Origin: Aquilaria yunnanensis
Taxonomy: Eukaryota > Streptophyta > Magnoliopsida > Malvales > Thymelaeaceae
Assembly: GCA_039654915.1 (NCBI GenBank)
Contig: CM077594.1
Span: 14,445,001 to 14,509,000, forward strand
Direction of reading: 5' to 3'
DNA: 64,000 bases
Below the pieces are notes generated by a model. It searched no databases. It had not been told where the DNA came from and saw only the letters and a list, made by a program, of their open reading frames with translations. Below are positions 11,086 to 22,636 of this stretch, piece after piece. How positions within the stretch are numbered: position 1 is the first letter of the stretch; each line of letters opens with the position of its first letter. The position numbers and the translations under genes were made by a program.

Positions 11086-12454
11086 CCTGACTATTCTTCT
11101 TGCAGGCACCATAGGGAGCTTTAAACTAAATTCCTGTATTTATAGGGAAAAAAGGTAAATTTCATCTTGTACATACATGCACACAAGCAAAAAGAAAAAA
11201 TTGATTTGTCTTTATTTCAGTTGATATTTTTTTCTACCATTCATCTTTTTATACCGAAGCATAATCGATTGTCAACTTGTAAATATGAAAATTTATGATG
11301 TTGTAAATCTCTTGATTTTAGTTTAATTTACTCAAATTTCAATTTTGCAATAATCATTCATTAGTGTATAAATTGGTAAAAGTTTGAAATTAAAATAACT
11401 TGTCTTATACTTCATTTTTTTTTCTTTAAATAGAACTTGCCTTGTACAACGGCCATTTCGCGCATGAGTAAATATTAATTAATAGTTTGCTAATTAATTC
11501 TGTACAATATGGATGATCTGTGTGGTGGGATTGATTTTCTAAAATTAAATGTTCTTTCATAAGCCTTTTCAACTCAATAATTCACTTTTGATCTTTTTTT
11601 TTCAGATTTTTTTGGAAGAATGAATTTTCCCTGGTCATAAAACAACATGAATGGTTAAAGCTCCTATAATTATTACAAAAATTTAGTTTTCAATCCATAT
11701 GATAAGTTGACTTTAATGGGAAACAATCCTTGAGCCGTGAAAGATGCATTGAGATACGCACAATTTCATTAAAAGAATTTAACACCATTAATAATTTCAT
11801 TAATTTTAATGATGGGTAAAATCAGATTATCACTTTTCAGATAGATGTGTTATACTGCGAAAGATTTAAAAAGTGCAGGTGGCATTATCTCATATACCGA
11901 ATTTAGGAAAAGATAAAATACTCTTATAAATATGTCATGCTTTATATATCTATATATATATTAGATTAATGGTGACCAATGTTTTGTTTTAGAAGATGGT
12001 ACATAAAGCAAATAGAAAGAATATAGTTAAGTAATTACTAAGTTTAAGAGACTAAAACATAACACATGTCAAACTTAGTAACTAAAATAAAATGGGAAAG
12101 GGTATAATTTTAGGGACTAAAAATGCATTTTAACCACAACAAAAAATGAAGCAAGTTGCAACTATCTAAATTGCAAAAAAGGCCCTTAAAACGTGATCAC
12201 CTCACAAAAAGGGGACCAAACTTCGGGAAGAGTCAATCACATTTGTAGAAAAGCAAAAAAAAAAAAAAAAACAGAGAGAGAGAGAGTGCACCTGCTCTCT
12301 ATTTGCATTATTCATCAACAATCAAAGGTTGTTGATATTTAGAAATATAGGATAATAACCTAAGCAAACCAAACCGAACTGACAAGGGAATAACCAAATC
12401 AAATAACAAAACAAACTATTCTCAATGGGCGAGACTCAAGAGCTATAGACTAAA
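11086..12454. other. intergenic DNA, no gene seen
   Basis: AT-rich sequence without a supportable ORF. A poly-A run followed by a GA repeat lies near 12255-12285. Confidence 0.6.
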
Positions 12455-13428
12455 GGAAATCCGGAAAAAATCTTAAATTTACCACTAATATTTTGGATTG
12501 GGTATAGATCAACCACTATAGTTTTTTTTAACCTAATCTCTTACTAATGTTTTAAAATAGACCGAATATGCCATTAAAGTTTCAAATTGAGTGGATATTT
12601 CATTACTCGTTAAAAAAAGCTAATGGAAAAACATTAAAAGTAATAAGTTTTAAAATTTTAATATAATAATGTAAGTTTTAACAAACTTCAAATATATTAG
12701 GTAATTAGACTTTCTCTCTCACTCACTCTCTCTCACTCACTTTCTCTCTAAAATCTTGCCCAACTACTATCGCTGTCGTCTAAAATTTTTTTGGGCACCG
12801 TCCGCAATGACCGATGATAAAAAATTTTTAGATGACTCTGGTGTTTTGAAATGGACTCTTTCAAAAGCTAAGAGCGCTCTGATTCTTGTCATGTTGAAGG
12901 TCCAAGTGCACTGCAATAGTTGCGTCAAGAACATTTACAGATCTGTCCTTGATTTTTCAAGTGAGAAACCGATCTAAGGATTTCTTGTCAATTTTGTGTT
13001 TTTGCTTCGTTTCTAATTTAGTGGCTCAATTCTTTCTCCTCCCAGATGTGAAAGCAAAATTAGAGGTGGAACTCAATCGAATGATAATGACTCTCTATTA
13101 TTGAGAGGGAAATTTGAGAATGGAAAAGGGAAGTGCGGTGAAGCTCGTCGATGGGTGAGGCTGTCAGGAACAAGGACCTGGAATACAATAAATGGAAACG
13201 GTCTCAAAAGTCCTAATATTTTCTAAAAAATATATAACAATCCAAAATTTTAAAATCTAATATTTTTATCATTTTTTATTATTTTTTAATAAACAATGGC
13301 ATATTTAACCTACTTTTAAAATATTAATGAGAGATTAGGCAAAAAAAAAAAAAAAAACCTATAGCGTCAGATTTGTGCTAAACCCAAAACATTAATAGCA
13401 AATTTAAGACCTTCACCAAAAAAATCCT
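12455..13428. mobile_element. TIR element of about 970 bp carrying a gene-like fragment
   Basis: The two ends are imperfect inverted repeats of about 130-150 bp. The left end (about 12455-12600: TCTTAAATTT, then CTAATATTTTGG, then CCTAATCTCTTACTAAT) is matched in reverse complement by the right end (about 13290-13428). Long TIRs around a GC-richer core are typical of non-autonomous MULE-like elements. I could not define a clean target-site duplication. The core (12710-13170) holds a CT-rich stretch followed by a short ORF. Confidence 0.6.
12756..12977 (+). pseudogene. HMA-like gene fragment inside the TIR element
   Basis: A 73-residue frame preceded by a (CTCTCTCA)-like leader. Its C-terminal half reads VMLKVQVHCNSCVKN, which resembles the strand and metal-binding loop (xCxxC) of plant heavy-metal-associated (HMA/HIPP) domains, proteins that bind metal ions in the cytosol. 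Only this loop is visible and the rest of the domain is missing, so it is at best a captured exon fragment. The resemblance is short and could be chance. Confidence 0.3.
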
Positions 13429-14213
13429 CATAGCTGGTCAAATGCAAGAAGTAGAAATGTGGAAGCCTTGCACCGACGACAAGAACAACCCAGCAACAGG
13501 TAGGAACACAACTGTACCTTCTCAACCGACGAGGAAGGAAGCTTCAGCCTGGGTTAAGGATTAGATTTAGAAGAGAGAGTGAGCCGGCTTAGTGAATTTG
13601 GGTGTGGCCCCGCTCAACAATAGCTTGTTGACCAGTAATCAGGACGTACTTTGTTACGAGCCGACTAATAGAAATACAAACATGTGAGCCCCAATATCAC
13701 CGAGCAAGTCTATTTTCTGAGAATTATGCAAAGCTGCAGTTTTGTGCTATTAGCTTATTACTACTATTCATTCGGCGAATCAGGCGGGCGAATCAGGTTT
13801 TTCCATGACGATCCCGAACCTGGTAACCTGAAGTTATGTAATGTGACTAAGAAGCTGATGAATTGAAGTTTATTTTGTCTGTTTTATCTACAAACCTGTA
13901 TCCTATTTTTGAACATCAAGAAACCGTGGTTTTATTTCTGCCAATTGTTAAACTTTTGATACATCAAACTCTTACCCGGAGTAAATGTTGCAGCAAGTCA
14001 GGAATCATTTTAACTTGTGGTAAAATTTTTAGACTTGTCCATTTTGCTGCCAAATGGGGGTAAAAAATACATACATAACTTGGTCCTCATGTAACTAATC
14101 ATCTTTATTAAAACATGGATTTTGATTTCAAAGGGACAAACACTAGAACAACAAAACAAGAGGTACTTATTCAAGTGTCATGGCTCCTTCCCTGCTTTTG
14201 CCACTTCCCACCA
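13429..14213. other. intergenic DNA 3' of the quinone oxidoreductase gene
   Basis: No supportable gene. The part nearest 14213 should include the 3' UTR of the minus-strand quinone oxidoreductase gene. Short ORFs at 13684-13866 and 13863-14063 resemble no family that I know. Confidence 0.5.
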
Positions 14214-15624
14214 TCATGGAACAAGCAGTATCTTGCCAATATGCTCGCTGATCTCCATAAGCCGGTGAGCATCGGATGCTTCCCGGAGATGAAAGCACTT
14301 GTAAACCACTGGCTTCACCTTACCTGCCATGATCGCTGGCCATACATTCTCCACCACCTCACTGACAATCGCTGCTTTGTCTTCCCGGCCTCTGCCTCGC
14401 AGCGAAGCAGCTGCGTTCCAAAAGCAGTTGCAGAACGTTGTCATTATGGTTCTAGACTAGTGGTGACAGGTGAAGAAAAAGAGAGATTCTTGATGGATGG
14501 TACCTTGTACTGTAAGGCGTTTAGCAAACAAAGGGCCAAGGTTAACTTCTGTTACAAAGCCACTCAATGAGCCAATGATAAACAGCCTTCCACCAACATT
14601 TAGGCTCTCTAAATTTCTTTGCAAATAGGCTGCTCCCATACAGTCCAGAATAACATCAACTCCTGCCATTAATTTCACTTGTTTCATTGGCTTAATCAAT
14701 ACTCAGCAACTGTTTTGGTACAAGTGGTTGCAAATTCACCTCTTCCTTCTGTTTCTTCCTTTGTTCTTGAAACAAAGTCCTCTGTCTTATAGTTGATGCA
14801 CAGATCAGCCCCAACATCGCGACAAAAGCCCAATTTCTCCTCACTTCCTGCTCATGAAAATCCAAAAGAAAAACAGATGCACATCAAATAGAACTCTCAA
14901 CAATCAGTGGGAAAGCAGTAACAAGACCTGCAGTTATGAACACTTTGGCTCCTTGGTACTTAGCAATCTGGATGGCAAATGTACCAATCCCACTCGAGCC
15001 CCCATGAACCTGCATGACATCGTTTGTTTTACCGAACAATGTTTCTTGGTCATTAAGATTGTTTGATGCTAATGGGATTGGGCTATCGTCTCACCAGAAG
15101 AGTTTCGCCAGCCGATAGCTTGCTCATCATGAAAACGGCTGACCAGACGGTACAGGCCACTTCAGGGAAACAGGCTGCCTCCTTCACAGAAACACCTGAT
15201 GGAATAGGAAGGACTTGGCCTTCAGGAACAGCAACTTTCTCAGCATACCCTCCACCACTCAGTAGAGCACAAACCTGTGTGACTCGTAGTCTTATGAGGA
15301 CATCAGAACCTCTCATAAATCAGCAGCATAACAAACTTAAGAGAAATACTAGTAAATTGTGATAAAGCTCACCTCATCACCAACTTTCCAGCGAGAGACA
15401 TTTCGTCCAACGGATTGAATGGTTCCTGAGCATTCTAGACCAGGGTAGGGACTGGCACCTTGAGGTGGAGGATAAAGGCCTTGCCGTTGGTAAATGTCCC
15501 CACGGTTTAGGGCTGCAGCAACGACTTTGATGAGGACTTCATCATCTTTGATCTCTGGTTCCTCCACTTCATGCAATTCGAGCGCTTCTGGCCCTCCTGG
15601 GGTTGTTATAACCACAGCCTTCAT
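14214..15624 (-). CDS. NADPH:quinone oxidoreductase, PIG3/zeta-crystallin type
   Basis: Medium-chain dehydrogenase/reductase expected to reduce quinones with NADPH in the cytosol. Six exons, all with GT-AG introns: 15624-15373, 15274-15095, 15009-14928, 14847-14740, 14662-14504 and 14410-14214. They sum to 978 bp, 325 residues plus stop, the usual length of plant PIG3-like proteins. Visible features are the N-terminal GroES-like domain starting [13 protein letters not shown] (residues 1 to about 110), the Rossmann nucleotide-binding loop GGSSGIG at residues 147-153, [10 protein letters not shown] in the cofactor domain, and the C-terminal [15 protein letters not shown] and HIGKILLVP. The start was chosen because MKAVV is the family N-terminus. 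An in-frame upstream exon could add residues (separate entry). No stop or frameshift is seen, so this looks functional, and it is the only intact host gene in the window. Confidence 0.93.
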
Positions 15625-16028
15625 TACTTTGCTATCTACGCCTGTGCTTCGGCTAAAGAAACTGGGCAAGCCCTCTATTTGGTTTGGAAGATTTAAAACC
15701 AGCTCAACTTGCTAAATTAGGATAACTTTTTATGAAAATTATATTCATAAGTAGTACAATAATTGAAGTGACATTCGGGTTTGGAGGCTGCGAGACAAAA
15801 AATAGGATAAGGGGACCGTTAATTGTTTAAAGAAGAATCGTCTTCAAGTTTGAAAAGATATCCTAAAAAAACCATTTACATGTCCTTATTTATTCCTTTA
15901 TTAGATAAGAAATCGATTTCAAATATGTAATATTTTAGGCTAATCCGTTCAAAAATATATGAACGGTTACCCTGAAAAGTACACATCCACAGACAACAAA
16001 AAAGATATTTATGTGTTAGAATTCTTAC

Positions 16029-16109
16029 AGACCGAGAGAATTTTGGGCCTGAGAGGTTGGACTTGAAGAAGGGGCCAGATTGAGGTTCGAGTGGGAGCTG
16101 CCTTCTCAT
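16029..16109 (-). other. possible alternative first exon of the quinone oxidoreductase gene
   Basis: An ATG at 16109 opens 27 codons ending at a strong donor (GTAAGA, minus strand). Joined to an acceptor TTTAG at 15716-15712, the frame runs open for 29 more codons (15711-15625) into the MKAVV start at 15624. The resulting 56-residue extension begins MRRQLPLEPQSG and is rich in basic, Ser and Phe residues with few acids, which would fit an organelle targeting peptide. The agreement of donor, acceptor and frame over two segments is suggestive but unproven; the exon may be only 5' UTR. Confidence 0.4.
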
Positions 16110-16674
16110 CTTATTTCTTATTTTACCTATAAATGGGAAGGTTAAAGTTGCATATAAAATATGGTTATCTTATCTTATTTATTAATGATTTCATCTATGT
16201 AACCATTGACAGCTCGCAAGTGAAGCTAGAGCAAGAAAAATGTTCGTCATTTGGAACCAAAAGGAAGTAAAAGTCTAAAAACGTCAATTTTTCTAAAGTT
16301 CAGGAGGTGACGGTGTCATCAGTTCTGTCTTTTTCTTTGATCAATTTGCACCTAAAAGTTTTCATTTTGCACAAAATAGATACTCATGTGAAATTTTTAA
16401 AAGTTGGAAGGAGCGGATTGGAGTTCGTAGTCCAACAAGAGAATATGATTCAGCTGCAGAAAGATTGAAGAATAAAAAACAAGACAAAACTGAATTAACC
16501 AGATAGATCTAAGGTTTTTGTACAGATCCGACATGAACAGAGGGCCAAAAAAGAACAGCTCACATCTGTCCTGATTCCTGAACAACATCATCAAACTCTC
16601 TCCCTTTCTCTCTCTTACAAAAATCAAAATCAAGAAATCTTGGAAAAAAAACAAGCCAAAAAAGAAAGATGGAT

Positions 16675-16866
16675 TCAAGTGAGAGACGACTGAGAAGCTG
16701 GGCGTCGAGCGCCGAGAGAGAAGATGGAAGCAACGGAGTGAGCCAGCCCAAGAAATATAGCCACCTTCACTTGCCCCCTTTTGGGGATCGGACGTCGGCT
16801 GTACGTGCACATCCTCGGCGACAAATCCCCAGCGTTGATCCGATCACCTCTCCTTGCACCCTCCAT
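16675..16866 (-). CDS. conserved small protein, locus A (63 residues)
   Basis: A 63-residue ORF that begins after a purine-rich leader (GGAGAGGAAGAAG then ATG). Its middle reads IPKRGQVKVAIFLGLAHS and continues with an S-x-F-S-like end. The same block occurs on the minus strand at 24943-25122. Aligned codon by codon, at least eight of the differences across about 24 codons are synonymous third-position changes, and most amino-acid changes are conservative. That pattern indicates that this strand and frame have been under selection as protein. The segment is moderately hydrophobic (AIFLGLA) but too short to call a membrane span. I do not know the family or its function. It lies upstream of the quinone oxidoreductase gene on the same strand. 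Confidence 0.6.
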   Translation of the reverse strand: MEGARRGDRINAGDLSPRMCTYSRRPIPKRGQVKVAIFLGLAHSVASIFSLGARRPASQSSLT

Positions 16867-17306
16867 CTTCTTCCTCTCCCTTTACGTCGTAAAACAAAGG
16901 AACCAACCCCAGAAACAGAGTGAGAATATGAGAGCTTCTAGCCCTTCTCTCGCAGCAGAGCAGAGGAAAAGAGAACCAAGCTACTCGTGGAATGATAGGA
17001 GTGGAAAACTGAAGGGCTTATATAAAACTCATGTTTCAATTGATGCCCTTGGCTTTCTATCGAAATTACATTCCGGGCCCCCTGTCCATTCTCACTCATC
17101 TTGACTTCACTTGACAATCTTGACCCTCCAAATGTTGACTGATTGCGTTCACATTCGTTGCATGCCCACTTCATAAGTACTTGGTCATTTTAGGTAATAT
17201 ATATATATATAATTACCTTTAATGAATAATTAAAAAAAAAAGGTCCATTTAAGGATTTTTTTGTGCCTCTATAAGTTTGAACCATTTTATATATATAAAT
17301 TTTTTA

Positions 17307-17605
17307 TTCCATCTGTTCCAAATTGTAAATCCATTTACATATACCTAAAGTTTTAGGCTTTTTTTTTTTCTTTTTCATACTTAATTACCCTTTTGCTGGT
17401 TTAATTAATTTTCACGCTAAAAGAATCATTTTACTTTGAGATTGTGTATAGACAAGCTAATAGCTTTTCCTTAATCAAAATTTGATGATATTATCACATT
17501 AAATAATTAAATATGTGGTTTATTCTTTTCTTAAAAAATAGTTTAATCATTCTCGAACATCTCAATCAAATAAAAACATGAGATATAGAAAATAGAGGAA
17601 GCGAG
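17307..17605. mobile_element. Stowaway-like MITE
   Basis: The left end TTCCATCTGTTCCAAATTGT and the complement of the right end CTCGCTTCCTCTATTTTC resemble the CTCCCTCCGTTCC-type termini of Tc1/mariner MITEs. TA dinucleotides flank both sides (17305-17306 and 17606-17607). The interior is AT-rich and non-coding. Confidence 0.5.
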
Positions 17606-17607
17606 TA

Positions 17608-18259
17608 CTTTGATTAAACTTCAAGTGCGGTAGATAATAATTGTAAGCGCATAAGATTGGGATTTCTAAAGGCATGAAATATGGCATTAATGTAGAAGTT
17701 ATAATTATCCCGGGAATAATTAAGGGTATCGACGAATAAGGGCAATTTGCGTTTGGTGAGTTAAATAATTGGAGCAGCCACCTAGCATGAGCACAAAAAT
17801 CACGTGCCTTGACAAAAAAAGCCAGAGCATCATTTCTTAGGCAGTGGTTTGCCCCACGGGCCATGACGGCTTCTACATGAATCTGAAAGGGAAAGCCGAT
17901 GGATACTTATCCTGTCCCAGATCTGTGAACCGGATCAGGATCACTTAGATCCAGAAAGGGACCCTCCACTTGACTGCTGACTGGTAATGGACACAGAATC
18001 ACATAATAGTAATTCGTGTCTCTCTGTAATTTCCCCATCTGCCTCAAACCGGCCGAGATGTGGTTTTGGCAATGTTTAGTGTTCATTTATGGTGACGCAG
18101 GTAGGGTTATAATTTTGAATCACGGAGATAGTCAATGTCTTTATTGTCTTCTGCAGAAAACTCACCCCCTATTCAGAGTTCTCCAATACACTCGGAGTTA
18201 TAGTTTCACGTTTGAAAATTTTTGTAATAGACGGCGCATGGCGTAGCCATTCTAGGTTA
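17608..18259. other. intergenic DNA, no gene seen
   Basis: Short ORFs (17562-17864 minus; 18016-18246 plus) have no recognisable domain. Nothing else is seen. Confidence 0.5.
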
Positions 18260-18267
18260 GATGCAGT

Positions 18268-18680
18268 AAGTGGCGGAGCTACGCTTTGCTTGGGGGGGCC
18301 CGGGAATTTTGAAAAAACGTAAATATGGGGTAGTAATTTGATGATTTTGTCAAAAGTTAAAGATTGTATGTGCATTTTGCCCCCTAAATATTATGGAAAA
18401 ATATAAAGATGGGGGGGCAATAAGGTAGGCGCTGAAGAAAGTAGGGACCCAGTGAGTAGTTATTCCCTCTACATTAAGAGGATATTCTAATATGGCCTAA
18501 ATGCACTATTAGTCCTCAAACGTTTCCAACTCGTACGATTTGCTCCTTGAGCTTTGAATTAGTGTGAATTAGTCCCAATTTACAGCTTTACCTAACCGCG
18601 ACATCATCTCTCTTCTCCGGGCTCCGCCAACTCTCCTCCGGGCTTGCCCCCCCGAACCAAAAATCCTGGTTCCGCCACTG
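18268..18680. mobile_element. non-autonomous hAT element (413 bp)
   Basis: The right end reads TCCGCCACTG and the left end AAGTGGCGGA, i.e. the hAT-type terminus CAGTGGCGGA with one changed base. An exact 8 bp target-site duplication GATGCAGT flanks it (18260-18267 and 18681-18688), as hAT transposases produce. The core (about 18494-18600) carries a piece resembling the terminal repeat of the MULE at 20439-23620 (GGCCTAAATGCA...), so one element has picked up or been invaded by another. No coding capacity. Confidence 0.85.
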
Positions 18681-18688
18681 GATGCAGT

Positions 18689-19588
18689 TACATTGCTCTA
18701 GTTGGGCATCAATGTCCCATTGAGATATCACTATAATACCTTCATCCCCCGGTGTGAATCTGCCCTAGAAACTAAATTTAATATTGTTTATGGAGCAATT
18801 CTCATTTGGAGTTGCTCATGACATATTATCATTAACATGAATCTTTTTTAATTTATTCATGAATTAAAGGAGGTATCAGAAACTCTCTATCATTATCTAG
18901 TGCTCGTGGTGTTAAGGTAGAAAGTATTGATTACCCACCAACTTGATTCTACTACTCTTTCTTAATTTCTTCTATTTATTTCTATTTTTTATTATCAAAA
19001 AATCAAATAATAATTAATTTCACCTCCAAACCAAATGCCTATCATAATCATCTCCCGCATCGCTTTCTTAGTGTGAATTCCATTTAAAAAATTATACCAA
19101 GAAGCTTTTGAAAAGTCTAACTCATGTGACCCACAGTGGTGATCAGTTTATTCATAAACAAAATTATCAAAGCAGATTTAATGATCACGTGGAAGGTACT
19201 GTTTATAAAATTAGTGGGATTTGATTCGTGACCCTGCGCAGCCAATGGTAAGATAACAGTTCATATTAGCCTGGCCCTGGCCGTAATAAACATTATTATG
19301 GTTGTTAATCAATAGATTAAGATGGGTGATTAAATAGCAATAGTATAAAACTAGACCAGTAGCAGAAAAGAGAAAGCAAGGAGATCATTCACTGCATTCT
19401 AACTGTTACCATAAATATTTAAGCAGAGATCAAATCAACAGATATGGCCTAAATTCAATGTACTTCCGGGATCAATTGAAACATTACTTCATGTCTTTAT
19501 CAGATGGTGTTCCCGAAAACGAATATACTTTTTTTGTCAATTGGATTCGCAAATACTCCGTAGTCCCTACCTCCAATAATGAATGAAA
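18689..19588. other. intergenic DNA, no gene seen
   Basis: AT-rich, with no ORF or repeat that I can support. Confidence 0.5.
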
Positions 19589-20054
19589 GGGCAAATTACA
19601 AAAGTTTCTTTATAGTTTTATCTAACCTACACTTTATCTTAATTGTTTTAAAAAATCTACACTTTATCGCATATTTTTTTTTTATAGTGTCCAATAATAA
19701 CTTTTGAAATCCTAAATTAAACTGTATAATAATTATGTTCCAGTAATTTTAAGATTTTTAATATTTTTTTTTATAACTACCCGACCTTTAAAAAATATTG
19801 ATATATATTTACAAAAAGAAAAATTTAGTCACAGAAAGAAAAAATTAAAAATTTCAAATGTCCATTAATTATAAAAAAACATTAGAAAGGCTAAAATTAT
19901 TGGAAGATGACTATCGTATAGTTTAAATTACAATTTCAGAAATTGTTATCGAACAGTATAAAAGAATTAGAGGTGAACTGTAAGTTTTTAAAAATAAAGG
20001 AGGGGGCAAACTATATGTTAAAATAGACCTCAAAGGGATAATTGTAACTTTCCC
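19589..20054. mobile_element. MITE family X, copy 1 (466 bp)
   Basis: Starts GGGCAAATTACAA and ends TTGTAACTTTCCC, which are imperfect inverted termini. Flanking 9-mers TGAATGAAA (19580-19588) and TAAATGAAA (20055-20063) match at 8 of 9 positions, fitting a MULE-type 9 bp target duplication. A second, diverged copy in the same orientation lies at 24335-24792. Non-coding. Confidence 0.7.
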
Positions 20055-21572
20055 TAAATGAAACGTTTATCTGGGTACGAAGATTAATGTGTATGTAATT
20101 TGTTTTATTTTTTAAAATTTGGCCCATGAAACTAAATTTTAAAAAAAAATTATTGAATTTTGTGTAGTGAGAGTTTAAATAATGATTAAAAATGAAAAGA
20201 TCTTTTTTTTTTTGATTTTATACAGTGAAAGATTGAATGAAGATTAAAAAAATATTTTTATTAAGTTTTGTGTAGTGGGAGTTTAAATAAGGTTAACAAG
20301 GTAAATTAAAAGTCAAAAACTTTCTAAAAAGTTAAATATTTTATTATTATTATTTTTTACAGTCAAAAAAGGAAAACATTTCATTTTTTTTAAATGGCTG
20401 AAGTATATAATAAATTGTTGTTTTTTTTATTTTATCTTGGCCTAAATGCATCATTGATCCTTCAATATTGACAACTCGCACGAGCTGGTCCTCAAATTTG
20501 AATTAGTGTGACTTAATCCTGTGACTTTCTGAAATTATGCAGTTTAGTCCCTTGGCTACCAAGAAAAACTCAACCATAGTCCTTAACTTTCAATGTTTCA
20601 GCAAAAGAACCATACCATTTGGAAACTTCCACTCTAACTAACTTGTGAATTAATAATTTCACTAAATAGCAAACTACATAATTGAATAATTAAATGATAA
20701 TTCAAGAAAATTATATACAATAATTTTTAACAAGTTCTATATTATCAAGTAACTTAATTTTATTTATTTTTCAAATACTTTATATATAAAGCAAAAAAAG
20801 CTCTATTTTATTTGCTTTGCTTTTGCTTAAGCTATTTATTTTTTATACATACCTCTCTCACATTTTTTAAAAAATACAATATCCCCCCCAATGCTAGAGG
20901 TTTAAGACTTTGTCCTTTTCTTCTAAAGAGGTTACTTTAGTAAAGAACTAATAATAAAAGAAATATTTTTGGTAAAAAGTCAATAATATGACTTGATTAT
21001 AAATTATTCCTTTTAAATAAAAGTAATTTGGTGCTCAAATTTTTTAGAGAAAATTTTCATCAAGCTAGAGATATTTATAAGGATAACTTTTTTTTCCTTT
21101 TAAAATATTATTAACTTATCACTATATAATTAAAAGCTTAATCCTCTATATATACAAGTAATATTTACTAGAAGAAAATTAAATTTTTGTCTTCATAGTT
21201 GCAGTCTTTAATTTTAATTACATAATCAAATGATTTCAATTTTATTTTCAAATTAACGATGATGAATTACCACATCATTAATTTTTTTAAAATTTTTAAG
21301 GTTATAAAATAACAAAAAATATCTTATTTGATGCTCAACTAGTCTCTTGTCATTTGTATATGCCATTTTCTTTGTTGCTTCACCTACCCTACTACTGGGG
21401 TTGGTTTACCAATCAAGACTGGCAACCTATGATTTTAAACAATTTTGCGCCTCATTTCCTTTATTTGGCCTTTCTTTCTCGTTATTTTTTCTTGTCATCC
21501 TTGTATTTTCAGCATAACTGCCACCAGTAATTGGGCCAGTATCATTCTGAGTCCACATGATGGTCTCCCATG

Positions 21573-22636
21573 TAGGGGTGAAAATAGGTTAGGCTTTTTT
21601 TGGGTAGCTCAAGCTCAAGCTCAAGTTGAGACCTTTGAAGCCAAGCTGAGCCTATTCGAATTCAAGCTCGAGCTCAAGTTGAAAAAAGAGCTCGAGTTCT
21701 TTTGGGGCCGAGCTCAAGCCTGAAGAAACCCGGCCCTAATGGCTCGCGGGCTTCACAGGCCCACATTTTGTCCTTTTTTGCCTTTCCCAATTCCATCCAT
21801 TCAATCCACTCTTGAGCAATCGGTGAAGTGAAGCAAACAGCAATGTCGAGCGCCATTGTCCTTGATAATCTTAGCAGCCACCCTTGTGGCGAAGCTTACC
21901 GTTAAGGAGCGGAACCTCTTATCTGTCGCTTACAATAATGTCATTGGCTCACTCCATGTAGTTTGGCGTGTCGTATCCTCCATCGAGTTGAAGGAGAAGG
22001 GCCGGCAGAACGGGGATCACATTGTTCTCATAAAAAATTATAGATCCAAGATCGAGACCAAGCTCTCTGATGTCTACGCTAGCATCCTCCGAGTCTTGGA
22101 CTCCAACCTCATCCGCTCCGCCACCGCCAATGACTCGAAGGTCTTCGAGTTTGTGAAATTTCATTTATGTATTCACCTATTTGGCTTCGATGTTTGTGTT
22201 GATTGGGTACCAGGATATTGCGCTGGCTGATCTCGCTCCTACGCACCCGATACGGCTATTGCAGCTTGAATCGTATTTTCGGCTCGTCTTAAGGAAGGTG
22301 ATGGCTCATTTATGAGATTTGTGAAATCAGGGTAAAGCTGCAAAAGAATTAGAAAATTTAGGATGTGATCTGTCATTTTCCTTTATCTCGCTATCTCTGT
22401 AGAAAATTATAGATTTAGTCCCTATCTTTCATATAAATTATAATTCTAAGACTAAAGATTTGTATGTGTCATTCAAGCCCGACAAAGCCCTCAGCCCTTG
22501 CTCAAGCCTATCTCGAGCCTGAAAATTTAGGCTCGAGCAATTCCAACTTGAGCCCGGGTAATGCCAAATATCAAAGGGGCCGAGCTTGGGCCTAATGGGC
22601 TTGGGCTCGGCCCGGCCCGGCCCATTTTCACCCATA
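21573..22636. mobile_element. non-autonomous hAT element carrying 14-3-3 gene fragments (1064 bp)
   Basis: The left end is TAGGGGTGAAAATAGG and the right end CCATTTTCACCCATA, inverted hAT-like termini. The exact 8 bp duplication CTCCCATG (21565-21572 and 22637-22644) marks the insertion. Subterminal DNA is rich in GAGCTC/AGCTCAAG and GGCCCGG words. The core contains two pieces of a 14-3-3 gene. No transposase. Confidence 0.85.
21843..22260 (+). pseudogene. captured 14-3-3 (GF14) gene fragment
   Basis: 14-3-3 proteins are phosphoserine-binding adaptors. The frame at 21856-22150 gives [20 protein letters not shown], then WRVVSSIE, then [13 protein letters not shown], collinear with helices 2-4 of plant 14-3-3 proteins. 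After an interruption with stop codons, [15 protein letters not shown] appears at about 22216-22260, which is the conserved block of a later 14-3-3 exon. The central region between the two blocks is missing, and the N-terminal helix is altered by a frame change before the first block. Two distant exon pieces joined inside a hAT element indicate transduplication rather than a local gene. It cannot make a complete 14-3-3 protein. Confidence 0.85.

Noticed and set aside
14115..14570. 151-residue plus-strand ORF
   Set aside because: It is the opposite strand of exons 5 and 6 of the quinone oxidoreductase gene.
15349..15669. ORF starting upstream of MKAVV in quinone oxidoreductase exon 1
   Set aside because: The first codon is TTG, not ATG, and its 3' end runs past the splice donor at 15372; it is only part of the spliced frame.
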